A model generated the notes under the pieces. That model saw only the letters and a program-made list of their open reading frames with translations, was not told the DNA's origin and searched no databases. A program made the position numbers and the translations under genes. A stretch of DNA of 64,000 nucleotides, from the NCBI GenBank assembly GCA_030386875.1, contig CM059571.1, forward strand, positions 24,484,355 to 24,548,354. Reading direction: 5' to 3'. Positions 1 to 10,100 of the stretch are shown here, in pieces. The stretch is from Morinoia aosen. Its lineage: Eukaryota > Arthropoda > Malacostraca > Amphipoda > Talitridae. Position 1 is the stretch's first letter. Every line of letters begins with the position of its first letter.

Positions 1-1874
1 CACTGCAGTTTCCCTTCGCGATAGGGTTCTGCATCCTACGAAGTAATCCTGAAGAGTCCGAGGTATATCCGGCGGTGGTATCCTGTATGCGCGGTAGAAT
101 CCAGTGGAACTCCTCTCAGTATTCCTCGATTTCGACGTAGAATCTCGGTATTCCTTGACATCGACGTAGAAACTCTGGCAGACACCAGCTCATATTTTTA
201 TTTTCTCCTAGTAACCACTATTATTAGTGCGAGAATTCCATGGGTTCATATTCTTCGAAGACCGTACGTATCATTCAAAGGCTATCCGACGTAATCTCTT
301 TTAATTTTTATTTCACGTATAAATAGAGATGCCTAAAATGCGGCTTCAATATTCCAATGTGATAATTCGCCTAGTCAAAATTCACAGGAACTTGCATTCG
401 AATTTCAGGAATGCCTCACCAGGCATACATGTCACGACGCAAATTCCGAAATACTTAAATAAATATCAACACTCAAGCACATAAAAGCATTGTTATTGTT
501 TTATTTGAGTGCCCACAGTATAAAAGCATTTTTAAACGCTAGTACATCTCGGCACCCAATAATATCTCATGCTTTAATTTCGTTTTTTCTTCCTTCCTCA
601 TCCTGGTACTGCGGCGCTCTGTGGTGCTTTCCACTTCGAAGTGTCGAGTGCTGCTGATTGACATAATTAGTCGAGAAGCCCTTCCTGGCTCGGCCGTTCA
701 CTAACGATGTCCTCCTTACAGCCTGACCACTGGCGAGTTAAGCTATTACTGATGTCCTCCGCATTCCGCGAACATGGTGCGCGACCTCTGGCTGTAGCTC
801 CACCGCAAGCGGCTCTGAGCTAATTACTTGTGCCTTCGGCATTCTTCAGAACAGGGTGCAAAATTTCCAGCCGTGCATACATCTTTCGTCGTTTCCCACG
901 GCAACGCTTGAATTTGGGCAATCCTTTTAAACATCTCCAATACAGGTGCAATGTGTCCCCTATGTTGTGTTGTTGCTCCATCTGCTTCGTTCTTGTAAAT
1001 AATTGCTAGTGTTCCACGTGATCCTTCCTTAATTTGCTGCTCATACGAGACATATTCGTGTTATGCAATTGTTCCGGCCTGTTCTGTGCTGAAGTACATA
1101 CGACGCTAATCTACCAAGAAATTAATTCCTTAAGTCTGAAAAGAAATGAACTATACTTCTACAGAGGAAGAGGAGAATAATTCCCTCCGGAATACCGTGT
1201 TTACGATATTCTTTCAGGGCAAGAGTAATACACAGAGTCAGAAATTCAACGCTACCGCACAAAAGAATACGAAATTTTAATATGACGCTAAACTTATTTT
1301 CCCCGTTGTGAAAATGAACGGTCTAAAGGTATAGATAAAATCATCTAGCCTGAGATAGCCTCAGCCTAAGAACTTCTGATGAAACTTAATTCATTCGATA
1401 GAGCTCTTTCGTATGAAGCGCGTACGCTTCACGAGAAGCTGGCGAGAATATAAGCATCCTACAAAGGAAACAAAGTACTCCTCTTGAGAAACACACGAAG
1501 TTAACCTAATAAACGCTCAATTTCCCTTTACTTAGCAAAAGAGGAAATGAGAATTAAGCACAGTGTAAGATTGGATCACTCAACAAGATTTTCGTCCAGA
1601 CGAAATTTCTCGTGAGCAAAGACAGTTGGAGTTACATAACCTATAGCATATTCCTATCGAACGAAGCATCACACTCTAGTGAGTGAGATTAGATTTAATT
1701 ACAGCTAGAGTAACACAATTCTACTAAAGAACACACTTAGATCAAAGCAATACAACGCTGAAAACTCACTCCTTACGCAAGAGTTTTCTTAAAATTAAAC
1801 ACACAAGAACACATCCCGCAAAGGCAAGTTAATGCATGATTTCAGTCCTCTGTAGTTCGTTTCTAGTTGGCGGT
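1..1874. other. Region downstream of Gypsy pol, no coding sequence
   Basis: This stretch follows the pol stop codon in element orientation (minus strand) and should hold the 3' untranslated region, polypurine tract and 3' LTR. I see no ORF of note and no copy of the sequence flanking gag on the other side. Two local duplications are visible: an approximately 28-bp unit repeated at 121-176 and the decamer GATGTCCTCC at 705-714 and 751-760. A 17-nt pyrimidine run at 583-599 (a purine run on the minus strand) and an AATAAA on the minus strand at 500-505 could be a polypurine tract and a poly(A) signal, but neither is anchored by an LTR match. An old env region is possible but I cannot recognise one. 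Confidence 0.4.
583..599 (-). other. Candidate polypurine tract of the Gypsy element
   Basis: A 17-nt uninterrupted pyrimidine run on the plus strand reads as a purine tract on the coding strand of the element, about 1.28 kb past the pol stop. In Gypsy elements the plus-strand primer lies directly before the 3' LTR. No TG-initiated LTR copy follows immediately, so this is only a positional candidate. Confidence 0.2.
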
Positions 1875-4800
1875 TCACCTACACCGAGAACGTAAGTTGT
1901 GTTTTCGCTGAGTCACCGACGTAGCCTGTTCAGTCGCAGCGTTTTCTGGCATATCTTCGTCCTCGCTGTCGATAGCTTCACATCCGGCATTTGGCGGCGC
2001 CGCGGCATTCTGGTTGCAGGGGTAAGCTTCACCCCTCAAGTGTGCAATTTTCAATCTATCGAGGTGAACTCTTCTCTCGCAGTTACTATAGAGCGCCTTT
2101 ATTGTGGCATTCGTCTCTGTTTTTACTGTAATCCGGTAGGGCCCGACCCAATCGGTAGGCCATGTATTTGCAACTTCCGCCTTTCCCGTTGGATTATGCA
2201 GCAAGACGATATCGCCCACTTGGACCTGACTGTTTTTCACTCCGCGCTCTTTTAACTGCACCGATTTATCGTGTGAGGCTTTAGATTTTACCTTCACCAT
2301 GTTGAACGCATTGTGGAGTCGTAAGCTTACCTCGGCACTGTAATTCTCACCTAGAGAGTAATCCATGCGAGGGGTTTTTAACCAGTCAACCACAGGAATT
2401 TCAGCGTCCCTACCAAAAAATAAATAATACGGAATTTCTTCAATGACGCTTTGATAACTTGTGTTCAGCGCTAGGCACGTCCAAGGAAGTGCATCAGGCC
2501 ACGAAGATTGATCGTTGGCGGCAAGGTGTGATAAAACAGTCTTGATATTCTGATTTTGACGTTCGGTCATTCCGTTTGATTGGGGATGATATGCTGAAGT
2601 GTTGTAGTATTTTATTTTCAATTTTTCACACACATTTCTGAACAACGCTGACGTGAACTCGGTGCCCCTGTCTGAGATGAGCGTCTTCGCTGTGCCGTAC
2701 GTAGTAACGAACTTAGTCAACGCTTTCGTTACTTCCTCAGTGGTCTTGCTTCTGAGCGGAAACGCTGCAACATATCGACTAAAGTGATCGACCACCGTTA
2801 GGATGTATTTGTGGCCCTCATTCGACACTGGCATTTCGATTAAATCAACGCCTATTCTGTCCAGAGGCTTGTCAATTTCAGGGAATGAACCCATGCTAAC
2901 ACAAATGCGATTGTTGATCTTACGTTTCTGACATTGCATGCACGAATCGACATACTTGTTAACGTCACGCGCCATGTTAATCCAGTACCCGAATTCCATG
3001 AGCTTTTTCCACGTTTTAGCACGACCTTGGTGTGCACCAATTGTGCTATCATGCGCTAACGTTATTGCTGCTTCTCTCAGAGCGTCTGGCACCACAATCA
3101 GGTGCCTTGTTCTGTTAGGCTTTCGTTGCGTCTTCCTGAAATGCAAGATGCCTCCGTCAGTGAAGATTTCGGATTTCAGAGCGAGACTTGGAGCGTCCCC
3201 TGATTTGTCACCTTCAAGATACCTCAGAACTGGCCCCCAAACAGGATCCTTCAATTGCTCTGCTCTCACATTTTCTTTCTGCAACTTACTTTCCGCCTCT
3301 TGTACATTGGGAGTTTCATCTAACATCGTCGTGACGAACACTGTTTTAGGTGCTTCATCGTCTGGATTTTCTTCGTTGTCGTTCGCAATATTTCTCGACA
3401 ATGCGTCGGGCACCACGTTCTGAGTTCCTGGCCGATAAATCACCTCAAAATCATATTGAGAGAGTGTTAGGGCCCATCTCATAATTCTGTTGTTCTTGGT
3501 ATTTTTACCTTTGAACAAATATTTGAGAGCTGTGTGGTCAGTAATTACAACAAATTTATTGCCGTACAGGTAAGGTGAAAAGTGATTTACAGCGGCGACC
3601 ACTGCTAATCCTTCCCGCTCCGTAATTGAATAACGTTTTTCAGCATCATTGAATCTTTTGCTGAAATATCCAATCGGTTGTTCCTTACCATTACAATTCT
3701 GAGCAAGGACCGCGCCCGCGCCCTCATTCGAGGCATCACAACTCAAGTAATACGTCTCATTTAGAGAAGGCTTCTTCAGAACTGGAGCTTCTATCATGAG
3801 TTGCTTAAGTTTGCTGAAGGCTTGCTCGTGTTCTTCCTTCCACTGGAACCTTGCCCCTTTTTTAGTCAGCGCATTAAGGGGTGCAGCTGTTGTGGCAAAG
3901 TGCGGAATGAAGCGCCGGTAGAAATTAAGCGCTGCCACGAACGAGCGCACTTTACGTGCGGTGGTCGGCCTAGGGTAACTCTGCATTGCCTCCACGTTTT
4001 TGGGGTCTGGAATAAGTCCCTCACGACTGATGTAACATCCTAGGTACTTTACTTGTTTTTGTGCAAATTTGCACTTGTCCAAGCCTATTTTTACTCCGGC
4101 ACATTGAAACTCGTGCAACACTTCCCTTAAATTTTCTAGGTGACTCTCAAAAGTCATAGAGTTAACGCACACGTCGTCCAAGTAAATAGCGGCGAATTTT
4201 CCAAGTTGCCTTTTCAGAACATGACAAATTACTCTCTGGTACACTGATGTTGAGCACTTAAGTCCCATAGGTAGCCTAGAGAACTCGAAGTTGCCTTGTC
4301 GAGTCTGAAATGCCGTGTATTGCTTACTTTCTTCATCTAGCTCAATTTGATGGAAGGCTGATTTTGCGTCGACAATGGAATAGTATTCCTTGCCAGCCAC
4401 CTCCTCCAGTGTCCCTACAATGTGTGGAATCGGATAATGTTCGTTTATCACCCGCATGTTTACAGCTCGCAAATCAAGGCAAACTCTGTGGCCTCCTCCT
4501 GGCTTCTTTACGAGTACGAGCGGGTTTTTCCAAGCACTTGTACTCTCTTGCACAATTCCACCTTCGATCATCTCCGAGACCTTTTTATCAATAATTTCTT
4601 GGCTGGAGTATGGAATACGCCACCCTTTCGTTTGAATTGGCCTGTAATCACTCAGCAAAATTTTGTATTTCACTCCTTTCACATGGCCAATATCCATCTC
4701 GTCTGCACTAATCGTCTTGTGATATTCCTTCAACAGGTTCCTAACTTGTTCTTGTTTTTCAGCAACCAAGTGACTGAGGTCAAGCTCATCAATTTGCTGA

Positions 4801-5594
4801 AAGCGCTTCTCTCTGCGGTGATTTTCTGCTTCGCTATTTTCCGCATTGTTTTCTTCTGCAGTTGCATCTTCATTCGCGATTTCGTGGCATGTTGCAATTA
4901 TTGCTCCTTCGGTCAGAGCGATTTCTTCGGCAAAAGGGTTAAGTACAGGCATCAAAACATACCCGTTTTGTACCCTTGCAGCGGTGGCTCCGACGTACGG
5001 CGCCCACTTAATTCTAGGCTCTAAAATTACTTCCTTTCCATCAAACTTGCCATCTGCTCGGCACTTTACCATGGCTTGCGTGCGAGGCTTCACTGTAATG
5101 TCCTCAGCCAGAGTTACAGATGTTTCTTCCCTCGTCACACACAGAATTTTCGGAGAAGCGTGTCCTGGTGCTGAAAACATGTTCACGTAAGTGCCAAAGA
5201 ATGATGCCCTACATTTTCCGAAGTCTAGCTTTGCGTTGACTTTGTTCATTACTTCCACTCCTATTAGCAGGTCTCCTGGGAATGCATTTTCCCGCACAAC
5301 AAAACATCTCTGTACAATTTTCTGACCGTTAACTTTGATTGGCACATTAATCTTTCCCAGCACCGGCACGGGTTCCTCTCCAATTGTTTTTAATGCAGTC
5401 GATGTTCCTTTCACACTAGCATTTTTAATTCCCGCAACCACACGCTCTTTAACCAAGCATATATTTGCTCCGGTATCAAGAAGTGCGGTAACAGGTTTAC
5501 CATTCACTTGGAGTATCACGCTGGGATTTATTATTTGAGCTAACGGTCTCCTATTCCGTTTTTTGGCTGTCCTGCAAACTGTTGCACTCTGCAA
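1875..5594 (-). CDS. Ty3/Gypsy Pol polyprotein (PR-RT-RH-IN), expressed by -1 frameshift
   Basis: This is the polyprotein for reverse transcription and integration of an LTR retrotransposon. Residues are counted from the TTG at 5594, the first codon shown; there is no ATG at that position. The aspartic protease has DTGA at 40-43. Reverse transcriptase has LPMGL at 441-445 and the catalytic YLDD at 471-474. RNase H carries D620, E661 and D686. Integrase has the zinc-binding H848, H855, C885 and C888, then the DD35E triad D917, D975, E1011, and a GPY motif at 1151-1153. The order RT-RH-IN places it in Ty3/Gypsy rather than Copia. No chromodomain is evident; the tail is acidic. All catalytic residues are present and there is no internal stop, so the copy looks young or recently active. 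Translation probably comes from slippage at 5558-5564 as a Gag-Pol fusion. The exact Gypsy clade is not assigned. Confidence 0.97.
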   Translation of the reverse strand: MQSATVCRTAKKRNRRPLAQIINPSVILQVNGKPVTALLDTGANICLVKERVVAGIKNASVKGTSTALKTIGEEPVPVLGKINVPIKVNGQKIVQRCFVVRENAFPGDLLIGVEVMNKVNAKLDFGKCRASFFGTYVNMFSAPGHASPKILCVTREETSVTLAEDITVKPRTQAMVKCRADGKFDGKEVILEPRIKWAPYVGATAARVQNGYVLMPVLNPFAEEIALTEGAIIATCHEIANEDATAEENNAENSEAENHRREKRFQQIDELDLSHLVAEKQEQVRNLLKEYHKTISADEMDIGHVKGVKYKILLSDYRPIQTKGWRIPYSSQEIIDKKVSEMIEGGIVQESTSAWKNPLVLVKKPGGGHRVCLDLRAVNMRVINEHYPIPHIVGTLEEVAGKEYYSIVDAKSAFHQIELDEESKQYTAFQTRQGNFEFSRLPMGLKCSTSVYQRVICHVLKRQLGKFAAIYLDDVCVNSMTFESHLENLREVLHEFQCAGVKIGLDKCKFAQKQVKYLGCYISREGLIPDPKNVEAMQSYPRPTTARKVRSFVAALNFYRRFIPHFATTAAPLNALTKKGARFQWKEEHEQAFSKLKQLMIEAPVLKKPSLNETYYLSCDASNEGAGAVLAQNCNGKEQPIGYFSKRFNDAEKRYSITEREGLAVVAAVNHFSPYLYGNKFVVITDHTALKYLFKGKNTKNNRIMRWALTLSQYDFEVIYRPGTQNVVPDALSRNIANDNEENPDDEAPKTVFVTTMLDETPNVQEAESKLQKENVRAEQLKDPVWGPVLRYLEGDKSGDAPSLALKSEIFTDGGILHFRKTQRKPNRTRHLIVVPDALREAAITLAHDSTIGAHQGRAKTWKKLMEFGYWINMARDVNKYVDSCMQCQKRKINNRICVSMGSFPEIDKPLDRIGVDLIEMPVSNEGHKYILTVVDHFSRYVAAFPLRSKTTEEVTKALTKFVTTYGTAKTLISDRGTEFTSALFRNVCEKLKIKYYNTSAYHPQSNGMTERQNQNIKTVLSHLAANDQSSWPDALPWTCLALNTSYQSVIEEIPYYLFFGRDAEIPVVDWLKTPRMDYSLGENYSAEVSLRLHNAFNMVKVKSKASHDKSVQLKERGVKNSQVQVGDIVLLHNPTGKAEVANTWPTDWVGPYRITVKTETNATIKALYSNCERRVHLDRLKIAHLRGEAYPCNQNAAAPPNAGCEAIDSEDEDMPENAATEQATSVTQRKHNLRSRCR

Positions 5595-6559
5595 TTAGCT
5601 CTTACGTGCCCAAATCTTCCACAGTTGACGCACGGCGGTGGCACCGCTTTATACTGTGCCAAGTCCATTGCAGGTGCAGGTGTAACTTCCGGTTGTGGCT
5701 GTGGTTCTCTTGTGTGGTAAATTTGGTGCTGATGACTCCTAAGTCTGCCTTTTTCGCTCCAGTGGGGTGCTTCATAATTTCCTCTTCGATGATAAGGAGA
5801 GTGTCGTGTCTGTCTGTTCCTTTCTCTCCAGGGTGGCACTTCATGGCGGTACCCTCTAGGCCGTTGTGGTGAATGCCGCATCGTATGGCCGACACGTGCA
5901 GTCTCATGCTGTGGCCTCCTCTCGCTTCGCTGCGCTCTCTCTCTCTCCGGTTCCCTCTTCTCTGTCGTTTCCCTTGGTACTGGTACTATCCGTCGATTTT
6001 CCACCTCGATTGCCATGTCCCTCAATTCTTGTACTGTCGTAGGTCGCGCATCACTTCGAAATGGTCTTGTGATGTTCTCCCTTAATCCGAGCCACATCAA
6101 ATCTACAAGGATTCGTTCCGGATGTTCCAGATAATTCTCGTTGTACAGCCTTTCCAGGCGCGTCAGGTATTCTGAAACTCCTTCTCGGCTTGTTTGCTTC
6201 TTGGTTACTATTTCAAACAGCGCTTGAGTTGGATGTTCGACCTGGTCGTCGTAAGAGCGCAGCCAGTTTTCTGCTTCTCGTAGGTTCGTTAGTGTATCAA
6301 TTATTAGGTTGCATTCCTTCGCCTCTTGTGGACCTAGGCAAAGGAAGAAGGCTTTCACCTGCTCACTGTTATTCAGATTACCCGTCAAAAACTTCAATCT
6401 TGCCATATGTTCCCCCACATTATCGCCCCTCCTGAATTTAGCACCAATGGCTCCCACGCAACTCGTTACCACGGGCATGTTTACTGCTTCCTCTTCGGGT
6501 CGTGGTGGCGTTGCTGGCGCATTTCTGCGGTCGTGATTCCTTCTCCCACGGGCAGGCAT
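5540..6559 (-). CDS. Gypsy Gag structural protein with one CCHC zinc knuckle
   Basis: This is the capsid/nucleocapsid precursor of the retrotransposon. I start it at the ATG at 6557-6559, giving 339 residues; the frame is open a further six codons to a TTG at 6577. The N-terminal half (about 25-195) is a moderately hydrophobic, charged retrotransposon capsid-like region. It is followed by a very Arg/His/Pro-rich, basic, low-complexity stretch (about 195-300), likely RNA-binding. A single CX2CX4HX4C zinc knuckle lies near the C-terminus (C310, C313, H318, C323). Gag ends in TAG at 5540-5542, 25 nt past the first base of the pol-frame overlap counted from 5564. Pol follows in the -1 register and overlaps it, the arrangement expected for frameshift control of the Gag to Gag-Pol ratio. 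Confidence 0.93.
   Translation of the reverse strand: MPARGRRNHDRRNAPATPPRPEEEAVNMPVVTSCVGAIGAKFRRGDNVGEHMARLKFLTGNLNNSEQVKAFFLCLGPQEAKECNLIIDTLTNLREAENWLRSYDDQVEHPTQALFEIVTKKQTSREGVSEYLTRLERLYNENYLEHPERILVDLMWLGLRENITRPFRSDARPTTVQELRDMAIEVENRRIVPVPRETTEKREPERERAQRSERRPQHETARVGHTMRHSPQRPRGYRHEVPPWRERNRQTRHSPYHRRGNYEAPHWSEKGRLRSHQHQIYHTREPQPQPEVTPAPAMDLAQYKAVPPPCVNCGRFGHVRANCRVQQFAGQPKNGIGDR
5558..5564 (-). promoter_or_regulatory. -1 ribosomal frameshift slippery heptamer, gag-pol
   Basis: On the coding strand the overlap contains A AAA AAC, and the gag reading frame divides it as CCA AAA AAC. This is the canonical X XXY YYZ form in zero-frame phase. Slipping back one base gives AAA AAA CGG and enters the pol frame without a stop. 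A 5-bp stem (AACGG/CCGTT, 9-nt loop) overlaps its 3' end; whether a larger downstream structure stimulates slippage needs folding. Confidence 0.8.
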
Positions 6560-6890
6560 AGTGTTGATCTTCTCCAATTCACTTTCTCCAAAAACTCAAA
6601 AATTTGCGATTACTCAAATGCTTTCCACACCTACTCACTGTAAAACTTTTACTGAAACTATGAAATTAATTGAGTGAACACACCAGAATTTTCTCACTCA
6701 AACTTATCACTTTTATAACCACTTTCACTTTCTTGATCTATGTGGCCGTGTGCTTGCTGGCTTCTCCCACCGGAACACAGAAAATCATCACTACGAGACT
6801 TGTACCTCTACTGAATTTCTGCACGTTTTGCACATGAAATAACTACGCAAAAAAATACAATGCAATACTACACTCACAAAATACTACAAA

Positions 6891-6911
6891 GCGATCGTGT
6901 TGATCTCACCA
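6891..6911 (-). other. Candidate tRNA primer binding site
   Basis: The minus strand reads TGGTGAGATCAACACGATC here. It begins with TGG, the complement of the CCA tail of a tRNA, and lies 0.33 kb upstream of the gag ATG and just inside the putative LTR end at 6917-6920. It partly resembles the tRNA-Trp-type site (TGGTGA...GATC) but the middle bases differ, so the primer tRNA is not settled. Confidence 0.4.
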
Positions 6912-6916
6912 AATTC

Positions 6917-7180
6917 TGATGTCACGAGAATTTGTTACCCTTCACCTCCTTGTTAACAATTCATTAACAAGAAGATCAGGTTCTCGGAATAGAGGAATGG
7001 CACACCTCCAGGCTATATACACAACACAAATTAAATGAATTATCATCGGCAATTACAGCACATATACTAAAATAAAGGTACTCACCGGGGATCGCTGACC
7101 CACTTACGCAGCGCATTTTCTGGGCGCCCTCCGTTGCATTACGATGGATTGCTTCTAATATTGTGGGGCATGATACACAG
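6917..7180 (-). repeat. Probable 3' part of the Gypsy 5' LTR (outer boundary unresolved)
   Basis: In element orientation this lies upstream of the candidate primer site. It holds a TATATAG box at 7013-7019, a plausible start region 25-35 bp downstream, a perfect 8-bp-stem hairpin at 6949-6971 and a CA-terminated end near 6917-6920 (the plus strand reads TGATGTCACG). That order fits U3-R-U5. A TG that could begin the LTR on the minus strand is near 7178, but without a 3' copy for comparison the outer edge is a guess and the LTR could extend further right. Confidence 0.4.
7013..7019 (-). promoter_or_regulatory. TATA box of the Gypsy element
   Basis: TATATAG on the minus strand lies about 450 bp upstream of the gag ATG and about 100 bp upstream of the candidate primer site. 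This is the position expected for the LTR promoter. Confidence 0.4.
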
Positions 7181-10100
7181 GGTGAATTATGCTTAACATT
7201 TATAATTCCCAGCTATACGTGATACAAACATCAATGAGCGCACACACAATGATTGGTGTTAGGAACAATTCCAATTAAGTAATGAAAGCAAATAGCATAC
7301 GTCAAATGACCTACTGCACATAATTACACAGAAATTTGGCTGGCCAGCCTTTAACCTTTAACCGCAGATTGCTTATGCTCCCAAACATAACACAAATGAT
7401 GTCTACAATATCTCAGCGCCCCCCAGCAGCCCAGTAGGCGAAGGTCACTTCAACCACACAATTCGTCCGCGACTCGCCTCAGTTCAAAGGCCTGTTTTAT
7501 ACACTGTTCAGAAAATGTCTAGTGAGGACGTTATCTTGCTCATTTCGTTTCAGCATGTTTACACGTTGATTCCCTTCATTCGAGCTGATCAATCCTCAGG
7601 TGTGTGACTGAATTACCGTCCCGCCTGTCAAAGATAAAAATTTAACTTGTTACTTTTTAAGCGCATCAATGACTGAATGACAATGAATTATCGCAATATT
7701 TATCTCAACAATATCTTTACTCTTTCTTTTTATTTTTTTTTTTTTTAAGAAATGCATCTCTTACCCTCCCTTCTAGTGCAGCATCTCCATGTTCCATCAA
7801 TAACTCCCACGGTGTGTCATGTTTTGATAAATTTCCCCTTTTTTGAACGTGGTGATGGGAACACGTAAAATTTCTGCAAGTGAAACGAGAATGTGTTACT
7901 TTCTGGATTGCATTATAGCGTGAAACTTACTATAATTTTCAATATAGCCACTTTTCTTATTATTGCATTAAGCACGCTTGTTATTGTGAACACACCCGCG
8001 TTTCTTGGCTGCACCTCACGTTACGGTTACGCCGGTCGAACTGTCCATTGTTCCTCCGACGTCTTGAGCCCTGGCGCATTCTCTTCGAGGGTTGAGAACT
8101 CTCACCTTCGGCCTATGAGAATCTTAGGAGCCTCGGAGTGCCCGCCTACCTCTTTTCTAATTGGTAGTGCCGCCGCTTGCCTTTATTCCTTTCTTAGCAT
8201 CATTTTTCTTCTCACGCTCAGCTCCTTCGAACCGACCGTTGGTTTGCCGACTCTCTCGGTCTGAGTGTTTCGATTTATCTTTGACTACAAGGCGACTTTG
8301 TTCGCGCTTGGGCAGGCATTTTTCGACCGTATCGAGTTTCCCAAGGCTCGCTCGCATAACCACAACATAGGCCCCTCCAGAAACAAGACACACTGTAAAC
8401 ATACATCGTTTGGCTCTCGCACCTTATCACCGCCTCCTAACATTGCCGAGTTGAAAGAAAACATACAGGCGTAAAAAACATACATGTTGAAGCGACATAA
8501 AACATTCATGTTGAAGCGACCCCTCTGGCTGCTGGGTTTTTCTGAGATATTTCAAGACACAACTTTTTACGCAATTACAAGAATTTACATTTTAAATTCG
8601 CAAAAATGTGATTACAAGAATTTTCATTTTAAATTCGCAAGAATTTGGTCATTCTGAACAGATTCTCGACATTAGCAGCCAGAATCATTTTGTCGCTCGT
8701 CATCGCAGCCGTGTGGTAGATGTGTTTTCTTCAGAAGCGGTTCAGAAAAACAGAAATAAATTTTATTTTCATTACTGGAAGAATAATTATGCTCGATAAA
8801 GCATGGTTCTATATTATTTCGATGTAATATATGAGAATAAAAAATATTGTGCCAGAAGGATTGAGCTGTAAACGTAACGGTGCCATGAATTTTTTTCCCC
8901 CAATCAAAGCTGAAGTGCATACACCGCAATTCGTGGAAGTGCACTCATGAATGGAAAAATTTTCTGACCTAATCGGATTCCTCAATAATTTCACGGACGC
9001 AGTTACTCTTCAATATGCATTTAAGTGCGAATGTCTTGAAATATTGCCCAGTTTGAAGACAGGAGAACACCTAACGCTGAGGCGCTGGGACCGATCAATC
9101 AGGCGCCACTGCGGGACAGGCTAACACTGTAACTGATTTACCGGCGAACAAGTCTCGATGCCGCTGGGCTCATGGGCTGCAGTGTGCAGTATGTTTCCTT
9201 GGGACTATCTGACTCCTGCACCTCGATTGGCTGCCTCGCACGAGAGCCCTTCTCTCCAATGCAACGCTACTTTGTATGAATGCAGCAAATATTCGCATGT
9301 GAAAATCCTATGAAATTACTCTATTTGTATTATTCGTTGAATGAATTGTGGTGACATGTACAAATGTACAGGAGTTGTATTCATCAGTAACGTAAAGTGT
9401 AGTCTAGTTATAAGCATAAAGAAGGTTCACCCTGATTAATTAACTTGTAATATTGAAGTAATTGACAGAGGGAATGATAAGCAGCAGGTCGTGCTGGATG
9501 TCCTGCACAGCACTGAGGACTGCTGCGGGAGTACCAGGCAGTGTCATGAATGTTGCTACAATTGGGGATTTTTCCCACTTTTTGCTGCTTGCACCAATTC
9601 TTATCACTTCCATATACGCTATTTTATTTATTTCTATATAAAATTAGCAGCCCTGCGTGCTAGAGTTGAGGTTAATTTCCTCTGCTAGAAATGATGTTAA
9701 CATCCTGCAAGCTGTATGGGCATCTCTCAATAGGCATCAGCTTCTGCAGAATTCATTGAATGTTATCGGAAATAATTCAACCGAGTGTAAGATGGGTAAT
9801 TCTTATATTCGATTATCAGTTATTTACATTATTAGCATTCTAATTATTAAAATTAAGACTAATTTCTCGACGGTGATGATAGCTATTTGATTCGAAAACT
9901 TCCTAACTCGAAATGTGTCAACCTACTTGTCGTAATCTCTTACCTCTATTATTTTTGCAATTTAATGCATTCCATACGAAAATTAAATAAGATACGTTTA
10001 TTTCCTACCGTCCGTACTACATCGAAAAATCTAACACTTCGAATTAACTTGCTTCTTCGAATTATTTTTTTTCCCCTAATACATTGAAGTTGCGATCCTG

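Noticed and set aside
430..600. TGTCACGA at 430 as the matching 3' LTR of the Gypsy element
   Set aside because: It shares only the first eight or so bases with the sequence at 6920; the following bases do not align.
7893..8264. 123-codon plus-strand ORF in a GC-rich patch
   Set aside because: It starts at a non-ATG codon, overlaps open frames on the other strand and shows no family motif.
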